A stretch of 64,000 nt of DNA from the NCBI GenBank assembly GCA_026214975.1, contig CM047805.1, positions 188,047,333 to 188,111,332 of the forward strand, in the 5' to 3' direction. Each line of letters begins with the position of its first letter. The stretch's first letter is position 1. A model generated the notes under the pieces. It saw only the letters and a program-made list of their open reading frames with translations. It was not told the DNA's origin and made no database searches. Of the stretch, positions 11,660 to 22,845 are shown piece after piece. The position numbers and the translations under genes were made by a program. The DNA comes from Gentiana macrophylla (lineage: Eukaryota > Streptophyta > Magnoliopsida > Gentianales > Gentianaceae).

Positions 11660-11794
11660 TCCTTTTAACTTATTTAAGTTTCTGTAGGTGATGGTTGGTT
11701 AAGAAACGTACAGTTAATTGTGCCCTTTAAAATGCTAATAATTGGTGTCGACATTATTAAAACTGAGATTTCACTGTGGAAGCCTTGGAGCAGC

Positions 11795-14335
11795 ATGTGG
11801 ATAAAAAATGAAGAAATCTCAAGGATTTTGCTCTTGTTATTCATGGGTCAGCTTGTTTCTTTCCTATTAGCGACCGGAAAGTTCACTGCTTCGCTCACTG
11901 CAAATCTTGGTAAATTTAATGTTTTGGTCCTTCAATTAAGGCTTAATTAGGATTCTTCCTTTCCTCAATTTTACTCTGTTTCCGGTGGAAATGCAGGTAT
12001 AGATGCTCCTATTTCTTTATCATTGTTTGCTTATTTGGGTCTGGCTTTAGTATATGGAACCATATTGATATACCGTCGTCAGAAACTGCAGGTACATTAT
12101 ACATTCAAATAAAGAACCTTTTTATTTTTGTCTTGTTTTGCATTTACATACAAAACGTAGTGTAATCAACAAATAATTTCATGTTTATATTAAAATCACT
12201 TAAAGGTACTTTTACAAGAGGGGTGGGTGAATCCATATAGAATTAGAGAAAGCAACATTTGACTTTGCAGAAGTGAAATGTCTATTTTCTCACACATATA
12301 AAATCAAGCAGAACCTGGAATGTGGTGTCACGGTAGATTCACTGTGGCGCCATTAACAACACTCGTGATTTGTGTTCTCCTGTCGTGTCCAAATTCTAAA
12401 CGAGGTGTGAGGAAGATAGTAAGCGGTGGTGCGAATACTAAAAAAGCGGACTTTGCAGGTGTCTTGGTATTGGTATCTTCTCTTAGGCTTTGTTGATGTT
12501 CAAGGAAATTTTTTTGGTAAGCTAATCATTATTCTCTCTATTCTATTCTTCTTTCTGAAAAAAAAAAAGAGAAAAAGAAAAAACTAATGTTAGTTTAATC
12601 TTCTTTAAAACTGTTTCTATATAGGAAATTCCTCGTTTGGTGCCTCATTGTCAATGTGTAAGTAAAGGAACTAAGTTTTAGTTTGGTTCCAACTTATGGG
12701 GAGAGCAGAGACTTAATTGCCTGAATTACATGGCAAGAAATGAAAAGCAGAGATTTCCCTTACCGTTTTAAGTTTTAACCATCTGAGTCCCCTTAATTGT
12801 CATTATTTTTCTAACTCTGAATGCTAGTTTTGTTGAAGTGATTCTGCTGAAATGTAGTGCGATTGAACTGCAGTTAATAAAGCCTGTGAATACACATCAA
12901 TTACGAGTGTGACCATATTGGATTGTTGGACAATAGCTTGGGTAATCATTCTGACATGGCTTGTCTTGGGCACTCGTTATTCTCTTTGGCAAACTTGTGG
13001 TGTGACCATATGCTTGGTAGGTCTAGCCTTGGTGATTTTATCAGATTCTGGAGTTGGTGGTGGAGGTAATTACTTAACTTTCCTTTAGACTACATTACTT
13101 AGTAGTTCATTTACTAGCTGTTTTTTTTCCCGTTGTTGTTGTTGTAAAAGTGGTGGTGTTTTCAGGTGGTTCAAGGCCTATTCTGGGTGATGTACTAGTT
13201 ATTGCAGGCACGTTCTTCTACGCGATGAGCAATGTTGGGGAGGTTGGTGACTTGTTTAAATCACTTCAATGTGCACACGTGTTTGTAGCATGATCATTTA
13301 TTTTAATTGAAAGACGGATCCACCTAAAACAGCTAAATTTTCTTGGTACAGGAATTTTGTGTCAAGAAAAAAGATCAAGTAGAAGTAGTTGCCATGATTG
13401 GCCTTTTCGGAACACTTGTCAGCGCTTTTGAAGTGTATCCTATACTTTTGACAGTACAAAATGCAGAATAAACATCATTGAATTTCTATCTTATTATCCT
13501 CTGTCATTACATGTGCTTTTTTTTTTTTTCTTTTTCTATAACTTAATCTTAGAGCCGTGTTTGAACGTAAGAATCTGGAATCAGCAAACTGGTCAGCTGA
13601 AGTAGTGAGTGAAAAGTGTTCTTCTTCTTATACTAATTAAACTGTTTTCTTGTTTTGATCTGGTTTTTTTGGTTTGGCTGTTTTTATTGTAGATATTGAT
13701 ATTTGCAAGTTATGCAGCTGGATCTTTTTTATTCTACACTTTTACTCCTATGGTTCTCAAGGTATTTATATGGTTTGGTTTTACTACTTGAGCTTGAGGT
13801 GAGGTGTGTCTCTTCAAATTATGGCTAAAATGTTTGTGGGATAACAATTTTAGAATATTGGTACAGATGAGTGGATCCACTCTGTTCAATCTCTCACTTC
13901 TCACATCCGATATGTGGGCGGTTGTTTTTCGGATATTCTTTTACAAGCAAAAGGTCTCTCATCTTTCTGTTTATCGCATTTCGCATCCTATTTTTTGACT
14001 GATCTTTTTTGATTAAAGATGTCGTTTTATTTTATCATCACATGAAATTGCAGGTTGATTGGTTGTATTATATAGCTTATGCGCTTGTTGTCATTGGCCT
14101 TGTTATTTATTCCAGAAGGTATGCACTTATGCCTCTTGATATTCCTCTTATATAACTGAAAGAAAACAAATTCAACCCCAACCCCACCCCACCCCACCCC
14201 GAAGCATTTATACTCTATTTATATGGTATATGGTTATTTATTTGGTTTCTCGACAGAGATACGGCCACTGCGGATGTTGCATTGGAAGATAGAGACAAAA
14301 ACCAGCAAAGCAGGTTGCTTGATGAAGGAAGCTGA
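11795..14335 (+). CDS. SLC35F-like (DUF914) membrane transporter, tandem copy C, complete
   Basis: Third paralogue. Exons: 11795-11909, 11997-12091, 12459-12516, 12874-13065, 13166-13242, 13352-13434, 13553-13604, 13693-13761, 13867-13953, 14054-14118, 14257-14335 (stop TGA 14333-14335). Total 972 bases, 323 residues. The start at 11795 (MWIKNEE) matches the family; an in-frame ATG at 11720 would add 25 residues that look like 5' leader sequence. Exons 2-10 match copies A and B in length; exon 11 is 15 bases shorter. The sequence is more diverged (AVFERKNLESANWSAEV where copy B has AVLEREELKSAKWSTEA), so this copy split off first. The frame is open throughout. Predicted multi-pass endomembrane transporter of unknown substrate. 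A SINE lies just upstream and the Helitron further out, so its promoter may differ from those of A and B. Confidence 0.92.
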
Positions 14336-14386
14336 GGCCTCTTTTAAACAACCATAAATAAAGACCAAGGAAATAAAAAAAAACTA

Positions 14387-14440
14387 CTACCTGTGTCCTC
14401 AAATGTAAGTCCGTTTGGGGTATTTCACACGGATTAAGAA
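14387..14440. mobile_element. Fragment resembling a Stowaway MITE end
   Basis: CCTCAAATGTAAGTCCGTTT followed by TATTTCACACGGATTAAGAA resembles the terminal and subterminal region of plant Stowaway MITEs (compare the complete copy at 3811). No second terminus seen, so only a fragment. Confidence 0.35.
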
Positions 14441-14495
14441 GTTGGTTATGTAAGTCCGTTTATGCTAAAAGTTCTATGCTACGGGCAACTCCCTT

Positions 14496-15911
14496 TGTAA
14501 TGCCCCGCTCCTGGATACCGAGCCTTTATCCGGAAGAGAAACGTTCGGCGCGTATAGCATTAAATAAATCTAACATTATACGCAAGCATCTACGTCGTCG
14601 TCGTCGACTACTCTTACCCCACAATGCATACAAAAGAAAATGCAAAGGAGGTAAGTACAAAGTACTTAGTAAAAATGAGAAGCTAATGAATAATTTGTTG
14701 TTTACATGTGCCTAACCAAAAGTGACATGACATTTAAGCTTATTACTATGCAAGTATGTATTTATTATTTGTTGTTAATTAGCCACCTAAGTATTTTCAA
14801 ATAAGCTCCCTCACACCTACTTCTCTCTTTCCTGCACTACTGCATACGCATGCGCCAAGAATTACTGTGAGGCGTTGATGAACTCTAGTTCATCAAAGCA
14901 CAAGCCCTTTCATTCTCTTCCGATGGTGCTGAACTTCAACTCCCTTGAAGAGTACATTCGGTGCCGGAACTAAACGCATCAGAAACTCAATCAAGGTTTG
15001 TTCATGTTTATTTAATGTTATTAAATCAAGAATTAATACTTAAAACTCATCTCGTGGCTTAAAACCACACTTTTCCCAAACTGGACTGAATGCATGCGCA
15101 TTGCACACAGAAAAGCCCAAGACCTTTTTGCACTTAAACGTCTTCTACCCATTTCCAAACATATTCAACATAAAAAATACTCAGAAAAACAGCGGCAAGA
15201 ATGTTCTAAACATCCTATAGCATATCATAGACAGCAATCTTCAAAGCAAAACGCCAAGTGACTGCTACAACTCTTGATCCTCAAACCCAAAACCTACTTG
15301 ATCAACAAGTAAGCCTTAAAATCCTTTTTTTTTTTGTTGTAAAAAACCGAACTGTAAAACTATGCAAAACTGAAGATTACCTGGATTACTTGCTGTGAAA
15401 CTATTTTTAGAATAATCTACGCTCCAAGACGATCGTTTTGACTACTCATGGCTGCGAAACAGAGCTACGGATTGAAAGATATGAATTTTTGAAGAATCGA
15501 ACTCTACGATTACAAAAAAATTAGGGCTAAACTGAAAACTTAGGAAATAGAGAGATGTTGTTTTCCAAAGTTGCGTCTCGTCGTGGTGATCACTTTTCTC
15601 TACTGCGATATCTTGAAACGATGAACGGATTGGCCCTGCGATTGGAGTTTAGTTCTCCTTTTTTTTTCTTCTGAAAACTCTGCGTCTATTTCTCCCTACT
15701 TGCGTCGTCCTCTCCTTTTTCTTTTCCTTTAGAATATGCGTATGAAAATAAAAGAGATATTTTGGGGATTATTTCTTTTTATAGCCATTAATTAATTTCC
15801 AAGACTTTTACTTAACTCCTTTTTAATTAAATAAAAGACAAATAATAATTAGATCGTAGTGAATATACAAAATTACTATTTTACCCTTTTATGAAAAGTC
15901 GGGATATTACA
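14496..15911. mobile_element. Solo LTR (1416 bp)
   Basis: Begins TGTAATGCCCCG and ends CGGGATATTACA, so it has TG...CA termini and the short inverted repeat TGTAAT/ATTACA. It is flanked by a perfect 5-bp duplication CCCTT (14491-14495 and 15912-15916). A single LTR with matching target duplication is what remains after LTR-LTR recombination removes the interior. Length and the terminal motif suggest Ty3/gypsy, but no coding domain is present to confirm it. A short open frame near its start (14476-14715) crosses the LTR border and is not a gene. Confidence 0.8.
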
Positions 15912-15916
15912 CCCTT

Positions 15917-16170
15917 AATCGACGAACTGCACATATCTCAAGGAAAGATATAGAGTCGAAAGTATATTGAAGTTTAATAACAAATTCCCTGACGAAATTT
16001 AGTAGAAATTGTTTGGATGTAATTCGGCATCATATTTATGCCATCCAAAAATTCACATACTGGGGGACAACACCCCATCAACATTATAATCAACAATAAC
16101 AGGCAACTCAAAGCAGGTAGAAAAACTTCTCTACGCCAAACAAAAACAAAATAACAAACCTTAAGCTAAA
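15917..16170. other. Retroelement-derived non-coding sequence
   Basis: Contains ATGCCATCCAAAAATTCACA near 16038 and ACTGGGGGACAACACCCC. A related block recurs at about 16781-16835 (ATGCCATCCAAAACTACATG ... CTTGGGGGTATG). No gene seen. Confidence 0.4.
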
Positions 16171-16172
16171 CC

Positions 16173-16614
16173 TTGAGGGTCGGATTCTGTGGCTCTGAAG
16201 AAAGAGCCGAGGAAGCAACAACAGACACAATGTCCACTATTGCCTTAGTCTCTCACCTGCTTGCCGTAGACCCGGCTCATCGGGATAGATATACCTCACC
16301 AGCTCAGACAACTTTGTTTAGAGCTCGGGCACGGCCTGTTCCATGCCCTTTGTCCCCGCATCGAACTGGGATCATGGCTTCCAGGTCGGCCACCCTTGCT
16401 TGGAGGTAGGCAACCTCCTTCTCTTCACTTTCTTCTCCTCAGCAAGCTCACTTGCCAAGGACTTCAACTCACCTTTTTGAGCTAGGAGTTGAGCTCGCAA
16501 AGCCTTCATCTCCCTATATTCGAGCTCGACGGTGCCTCCGAGATCCCATCGGGTTTGCCTCGACTGGACAATTTTCTTCTTGTTGACATTAGACTCCTTA
16601 AAGGACAGACTCAA
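16173..16614 (-). pseudogene. Gag-like coiled-coil reading frame, duplicated degenerate copy
   Basis: On the minus strand 16614-16372 encodes a lysine/glutamate-rich helix-forming stretch (REMKALRAQLLAQKGELKSL) typical of coiled coils. The DNA at 16185-16290 resembles 17010-17130 (both carry GCTC-GAAGAAA...AGAGCC, AATGTCCACT and TGCCGTAGACC or TGTCATAGACC). This therefore looks like a second, shorter copy of the 3' end of the frame at 17003. Such coiled-coil frames occur in non-autonomous plant LTR retrotransposons as gag-like proteins. No enzyme domain is present. Family identity is inferred. Confidence 0.4.
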
Positions 16615-17002
16615 ACTGAACTTCGTAGGACAAACTCAACAAAGTTTGTCGGACTCAATTGAGCTCCGCGGATCGGACTCAATGAGTTTGTAAACCAACC
16701 TCCTTAAGTCTGTAAGTCGGACTTAACTGTATTCGTTGTCTGTAGGACACACTCGAGCAAAAACATGACAAAACTTTTAGTATGCCATCCAAAACTACAT
16801 GTTAATGCATGGCATACTTGGGGGTATGATACATCTACCATTATCATGTACCTAAAGAAGTACTCGGAGTAGAGTTAAGGCTGAGAACTTAACGAAATAC
16901 TCCTTCTATTATCAAATTGTATGAATTACAATTTCATTTGAAATAGAATTTCAAAACAAAAAAGCCCACAAGCCTTCTGACCTAGGAACCGGGGGCTTGA
17001 CT

Positions 17003-17537
17003 CTACGGTGGCTCGGAAGAAATAAGAGCCAAGGTAAGAGCAGCAGCAGCACGGCAGGAGTACTCGGATGCAATGTCCACTCCCTCCGAGAAGTCATTCA
17101 AACGGTTGTCATAGACCGCACCCTCACCCGGACTCACAAAGAGCCTTGCTAGGAAGGTGTCCACGACAAAGTCGGCGACCTGACCCTTGGCATCATTCAC
17201 GCTTAAAATATATCCGTTGCTCAGGACCGGCGTAAGCAACAACCTCAAAGCCTGAGTAAACTCCTCTGAAGCCTCACATTTTTGGATGGCCTCAGCAATC
17301 CAAGCTGGAATAGCGACTTCCAAATTCGACCTTCCCAAAGAAACTTCCTTTCTGACTTAAGCTTAACCTCCAGAGCCTGAAATCGCTTCTGGAGAGCCTT
17401 AATCTCCTTATCTTTGGACTCAACAGAGCCTGGTCTGCCGCAGATCGGCCCCCCTCTACCTTATCCACTCCCAAAGCTTAGACATGGTTAGACCGACCTT
17501 GCCTCAGGTCGGCAATCTTATTCAAATATCCAGTAAA
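17003..17537 (-). pseudogene. Gag-like reading frame remnant, interrupted by a solo LTR
   Basis: The minus-strand frame 17338-17003 encodes AWIAEAIQKCEASEEF and ends near SSEPP. Upstream in another frame (17440-17340) is the coiled-coil stretch KDKEIKALQKRFQALEVKLK, so a frameshift separates them. The frame continues to KFTGYLNKIADL at the edge of the solo LTR (17543-19061) and the sequence resumes beyond 19067. Composition and layout fit the gag-like protein of a non-autonomous LTR retrotransposon in minus orientation. No protease or polymerase is present. I do not recognise a specific family. Confidence 0.45.
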
Positions 17538-17542
17538 CTTTC

Positions 17543-19061
17543 TGTTGTGGAGATTTTGCATCATTAAAACAAAAGAAAATTTATAACCCTAACTACTATG
17601 CAAACTAACTCCTAACCGACCAAAACATCGGGTTGTTGATAGCAAGGCGTAATGAGCAAGGGGTCGATCCTCAGGGAAAAGGTATGTTCAATCTAATCCT
17701 AGTAATCCTCTCAATTGCTACTCAAGGAAAAACAAATAAACGAACGACAAAACATAAAAAACAGAAAATAATTCAAGTAATCTAACCTAAGAAATAAAAT
17801 AAACAAACTAATCTACGACATGGGAACAACCAATATACAAACTTATGTGATCTCAATCCTAGTTCAATTCATGATTTTAATTCGATTTGTGGTTTCACCT
17901 TTCACGAGATATAAACCCCCAATTCCTCGGTGAATTTATTCTCAAGCTACGGATTCCTAATTCCTTAGTAAATCCAATTTATCAATCTCTACTCTCTAAG
18001 TAAGTTGAAATTGATTTCTATACAACACTCGGTGTAGATTCAGTTAACTCTCGTATTTTAGAATCTAGCAACCTAGATAATTAATCGATTAACTTGTCAT
18101 CATTAACGATTAAAAATCCTATCTTTCTATGGTGATCTTGGCGTTTATGCAACTTCCGTATTATAAACATCAATAGAAAACTAATCTTTCAATTTATTCT
18201 CATGACATCAAAGAACGATAGAAAAATACAAACTAAATCAAACATCATGAAGAAAAAGCTGAATTGAATAAATTGAAAATCAAACTCACATAGTCTTGAA
18301 CAATGGTTGAAACGCCATGGAAACGAAAAAGAAAAGCTACATCTACTCCTAATCTAACCTCGGTTCACCCGAGCACAAGGCTCGGGTGACCGGCCTTCAA
18401 CTCTCCAAGATGCGGCTGAGCTCTCTTGAAAGTGTATGAGGAATTTCGTGTATTGAATGATATGAATTAGGGTTAGCGCAGCTGTTGTATTTATAGATTG
18501 AGTAAGTCGGCTGCTACAATAATTCAGGTCGGTTCTGCATTGAATGCGCTTACGGACGCTCGTCTGGAAAGTCGGACGCCCGTCCCACTTTCTCGACGAC
18601 CCAGTGTACGCCGCTTGCTTGCTTCCGTCCAAACTCTTTGATCCAATTCTTCACTCTGACGCCGCTTGATTTACCTTTCAGACGCCCCGTCCATATACGC
18701 CGGATCGAATTTTGTGATTTTCCCATCTTTATCTTCAATTATTTCTTTCCTTATCTCTTTTAATCTTCCATATCTCTAATTGATCCTCTTCAATCTCGAA
18801 ATTTAGCCTTTTAGGATCATCTTTTCCACCATTAATTGGGTATCTACAAATATCAAAAACATACCAAAACATAACACAACTCCAAAATAACATAAAATCA
18901 CAAATTAACCCTTAAATTGATATGTTTTCATATTTAATCATTAAAAACCTCACTTACTCAATTAATTAACTATAAGCTCGATATCTATGAAAAACATACG
19001 AATGTAGGGGAAATTGATATAGAAAATATATGTAAAAATCACTATAATTTAGCCCTTAACA
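17543..19061 (-). mobile_element. Solo LTR (1519 bp), possibly Athila-like
   Basis: Begins TGTTGTGG and ends CCCTTAACA, with a perfect 5-bp duplication CTTTC on both sides (17538-17542, 19062-19066). It contains GGGTCGATCCTCAGGGAAAA (17663-17682), close in wording and position to GAGGTCGATCCCAAGGAAAA in the LTRs of the Athila element at 38932, which suggests minus orientation and the same broad lineage. No coding capacity. Confidence 0.75.
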
Positions 19062-19066
19062 CTTTC

Positions 19067-20098
19067 CTAGCCCGGGGAAAACGTCCTGGACAATTCAGGT
19101 TCCCTGCAAGTAAGAAACTCTATCAAAGTACAACACTCGATTAAGAAAAGCAAGCTTGCGTATTCCATGGCCTCGAAGCCATCATCATCTAGTTCCGTGT
19201 CAATCATCATAGAGATCAGCTCCCACTCCATAGTTCAAACTCAAATTGTCTGTAGGATAGGCAGTCCGAGCTTTGTACGCCCAACTCCACCTTGGCACCG
19301 TATTTAAAGCTCGCCCCCCGAGCGAATCTTCTCAAAATTGTGTCCTTACGCTCTCAAGCCTGACGCGCTTAAAACCGGTTGCTACCTAAGCACAACACTG
19401 GTGCACTACACTATATGAGCCTTACGCTATCTCAGTAGATCACTCTAGAACAAGTCACTTCGACCAACGGTGTATCAAGTCGTTACAACTTTGCACCATG
19501 TCTTTCATTGGATCCAAACCTAGCCTATACGTAAGCCCATAAGCAGATAGGCCCTTCGGCCCAGTCAGTCCGCACCTTAATAGGCCGGACCAAGCCAAGC
19601 ACGATCAAGGACACCGCGGACCACCACGATTCATGTCGTGATCCAAGGCAATGGGAATGATGTAACAAGTAGCTAGCTTGGTACAACGCACTGGGGGCTC
19701 GCCCCGATCGCCCCACCAGTCCGCCATCCTTCAATGCGAACAAAACCAACGCAATTAGGAAATAAAGTTCATAAACAATGCTCTCAAAGCTCTCGTTTCG
19801 CCAGCTATTCAGCTCGGCACTCCAAGACCGATCGCAGTTCGACAGCTTTCCAGTCTGCCCACTCTTCCAACAGCCAATCGTAGCCCTACAAATAATCGCG
19901 CACCCTTGACAAAAGGGGCTCTCATTTTCGAAGAACTACGCAAATTGGGCTTGATCCCTTACAAGTTAAGGGTACGTAGGCAGCCTTACACGACTCAACT
20001 CATAATCACAAACACAACATTTTCTTCATCCTTGTTCTTGGGCGCCACCGCACAGCCACCATTGTGGGCAGCGACGCCTTGATTCCCGATACGGCTGT
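19067..20098. other. Retroelement-derived sequence without recognisable gene
   Basis: GC-richer than its surroundings, with repeated pieces such as GGTCGG/CCGACC and AGCTCG. It joins the gag-like remnant on the left to the LTR-like block on the right, so it is probably leader sequence of the same element. No open frame I can support. Confidence 0.35.
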
Positions 20099-21015
20099 GA
20101 TGACGTTACAACTGGCTATTCCACCTGGCAACCCCAAATCAACTTCAAAATCCACAAGTTAAACATCCGTGTCGAGCCACCACCTCGATATATCCGAGCC
20201 GACCAACCAAGGGTCGGCTGGATCTAGGGGGCTTATGATGCTGCCAGAAAATGGACCTACTTACGTGGCATCTTTTCAGTGGCTCAAAACTAAGTAGGGA
20301 GAGAGAAACGACTCCGAGTGACCCAGTCTGGCTAGTCACTTCATCTCTCCCGGATCGACCATACCTAGCACCGACCTCCAATCCTCGAGACCGGGTCCGG
20401 ATTCAGCCCCGACCTATGCGGGTCAGCCAACACTTGTACTCTAACCTACCTTTGACCAACCTTATCGGTTGGGCGAAGTCCCTCTCGGACCTATTATTCT
20501 ACACATAAGACCCCGAGCTCATGACAGCTCGGCTATTCTCCCTGACCTCTGTAGGTCGGTTCAACCAGTCCGGCTCGGGCCACCTAAGTCGGCCAGAGTC
20601 AGTCCCTAATCGTATTCCCCACGTTTATGATAAACAGATAACTACGAAAAAATCCTGAGCCATAAAGGCTCCAATCTCTATCACTTAATACAAATATTCG
20701 AATACCGTAATTATCTCCTACAATCAAGGAGATCAAATAATCATTATCTTTTCCTTAGGAAACACGGCAATTCAAGCCCAACAAGGACAAGGCCCGCGCC
20801 GCCTTAGGGCATAACTTTTCTCTATATAAACCATCCCTAAGAAACTACGAAGACTTGATTCCAATACACTCAAGGGAAACGACATCTCAAGTGCAGTCTA
20901 AAACATCCCAAATCTCCCCCTCTTGTTCATCGTTTTCTGTCTATCTGGAGCATCCTTAGGTTATCACCAAGGGAAAGAGCCTAGAAGTTTACCTTGACGA
21001 TTTTTTGCATCATCA
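20099..21015 (+). mobile_element. Unpaired LTR-like block (917 bp)
   Basis: Begins TGATGACGTTACAACTGG and ends TTTTGCATCATCA, giving the inverted terminus TGATGA/TCATCA. A TATA-like TCTATATAAACC lies at 20820-20831, about 190 bases before the end, where a U3/R border is expected in plus orientation. The 5-bp flanks (GGCTG, GACAC) do not match, so it is not a clean solo LTR; its partner was not found. Orientation conflicts with the minus-strand gag-like frame to its left, so the assignment to one element is uncertain. Confidence 0.4.
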
Positions 21016-21827
21016 GACACCATGATAAAACTTCAAACTCCAATTACCAAAGGCCTCACATGAATTGTATTATGGTGTCATGTAGTGAAAAAAATTTAAC
21101 CATAATATAAGGCATGCAATTTTTTTAAAAGAAAATGTGGGGAAAAAATCAAAATGGAGTTATTATTTGACATGTAATCAAGCTGTTTTTTTATGGCATT
21201 ATGGGTAATTTAGGATTTAATTGGACCGTTTTACCTTTTTATTTTAAGATTCCGTCGTTAGCTTTCACGGTCGTTTTCTTTTCATTAATGAAATTGTCCA
21301 TAATGTCATAATTTAATTTTGACATTTTTCGTCGCTATTATGTCATGCATCCCCACTACCTATAAAAAATCGTGGTGCCGGCAAAACTCATTTTTCTTAT
21401 TATATTAAATTGAGATGCTTAGTTGTGGGTAAAATTGGATAAATTTATTAGGAATTTTTTTTTTGTTGTTGTGAATATTAGAAAAATGTTAAAAAGGACA
21501 ATTTAGGTGTATTATTAGGGATTTGATCCAGTGTCATTGTATTTATATCATCAAGGACAAATTATGTTGTCCTGGACCATTATACCCTTGTTTATATTAA
21601 ATTCCAAATCCAATCCACAAGGGGTAGTTTTGTACTTGTGCCTCTACTTTTGTCCTAATGACACGAATAAATAGTGTCTGTCTTGTTTCACATTCCTATC
21701 ATATATAATTGTCTTCCAGTCCCATCATCCCTAAATTTATTCACTGTGGTGCCGACACAACTCATTTAATAGCATTATTAAGACTTTTTTAATATTTTAT
21801 TAGTGAATGATTATTATTATTGGTCTT
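21016..21827. other. AT-rich intergenic DNA
   Basis: No gene seen. A small inverted pair GACACCATGATA (21016) / TATTATGGTGTC (21070-21081) could be the ends of a ~65-bp hairpin. GTGGTGCCGGCAAAACTCAT (21371-21390) recurs as GTGGTGCCGACACAACTCAT (21746-21765). Confidence 0.4.
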
Positions 21828-21844
21828 TTATCATATTATATTTT

Positions 21845-21968
21845 GCTTTCGCACAAAAAATGAGGACCTCTCCCAACAAGGTTAAGAATCCACAAGGACT
21901 CGAAATCGAACCCGAGACCTTTTGCTTAAACGACCGGAGTTCCTTCCATCCCGAACAACCTTGGTTGG
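21845..21968 (-). mobile_element. tRNA-derived SINE (family 2, 124 bp)
   Basis: On the minus strand it contains a B box-like GGGTTCGATTTCGAGTCC and a T-rich 3' part (CCTCATTTTTTGTGCG). It is flanked by a perfect 17-bp duplication TTATCATATTATATTTT (21828-21844 and 21969-21985). Long target duplication plus B box identifies a SINE; its sequence is unlike the family-1 copies at 11430 and 22147. Confidence 0.75.
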
Positions 21969-22146
21969 TTATCATATTATATTTTAGCTAGAAATGTAAA
22001 AGAGATTTAGTTATTGGGCTTTTAGGTTGGCCCGATTAGCGATTCCGTTCACTTTACGTTAGGGATAGCAATACCCAGGTTTTAGTTCATTCAAGGTACT
22101 TCGTCTTCGGTTACTATATTATGTTCTTATTATTAGTGGTTAATTT

Positions 22147-22370
22147 GTCCCCAGGACATAACCCAATTGGTAAGGGGCGTGGGTGTGTGATTGCAGCCTA
22201 GCGGGAGGTTTGAGGTTCGATTCTCACAAGGGGCGAATTATTCCCTCCTGTTAAAGGTAAGCCATTACTTCTCAGAAATTTCTTGGGGATCTTGATTTAC
22301 ATCTCCACTCATCCCGTGGGACAGGGGGAGTGGGGACCCTCGGGGATAGGATTTACCCTTTTTTATTTTT
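22147..22370 (+). mobile_element. tRNA-derived SINE (family 1)
   Basis: Starts GTCCCCAGGACATAACCCAA, with an A box-like region TAACCCAATTGGTAAGGG and B box GAGGTTCGATTCTC. Its tail GGGACCCTCGGGGATAGGAT then TTTACCCTTTTTT matches the tail of the SINE at 11430, so both belong to one family. Flanked by a 16-bp duplication TATTAGTGGTTAATTT (22131-22146 and 22371-22386). Confidence 0.88.
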
Positions 22371-22386
22371 TATTAGTGGTTAATTT

Positions 22387-22836
22387 TCTTCCTTTTAGTT
22401 CAAGAATTACTAAAGTATTTTTATGTTTTTCTGAGAAAAAGAATTACTAAAGTATTTTTTTTTTTTTTTTTTGGAAAAGAATTACTAAAGTATTAATTGA
22501 TGCAATCGAATTGTGCTTGTTCCTTTTATTATTATTTTTTCGGATACGAAAAAAAATACACTTTGTCCTCTTGAGATTTAACCCAAAACTCCGAATTAAT
22601 GGCATCGCAACATCTGCATTTGGTAGATGACATATTGGCTTGTTCATTATTTGTTGGCTTGGTTATTTTGGATAAATAATTAATTTGATCATTAATCAGT
22701 TGATTGCTAGTTGAAATAGCAAGCACATAATCGTTCGTGATTTTCATTATAATAAAGCATGATATGATTTTTCCGGTTTACAACATGTATGATCCCCTAT
22801 TATGGACATGAATAATCTGAATTAAAATGAATTGGG
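22387..22836. other. AT-rich intergenic DNA
   Basis: No gene seen. AAAGAATTACTAAAGTATT occurs twice (about 22438-22456 and 22477-22495) around a T tract, a short tandem duplication. Confidence 0.4.
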
Positions 22837-22845
22837 TGTATATTC

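Noticed and set aside
14476..14715. Arginine-rich 79-codon frame
   Set aside because: It crosses the left border of the solo LTR and its target duplication, so it cannot be an old gene, and no domain is recognisable.
20236..21012. Alternative LTR start at TGATGCTGCC
   Set aside because: The flanks show no duplication, and the start at 20099 gives a better 6-base inverted terminus with the 21015 end.
22147..22240. tRNA gene
   Set aside because: A and B box-like sequences are present, but no cloverleaf is evident and the 3' body, tail and target duplication identify a SINE. The same holds for 11430-11659 and 21845-21968.
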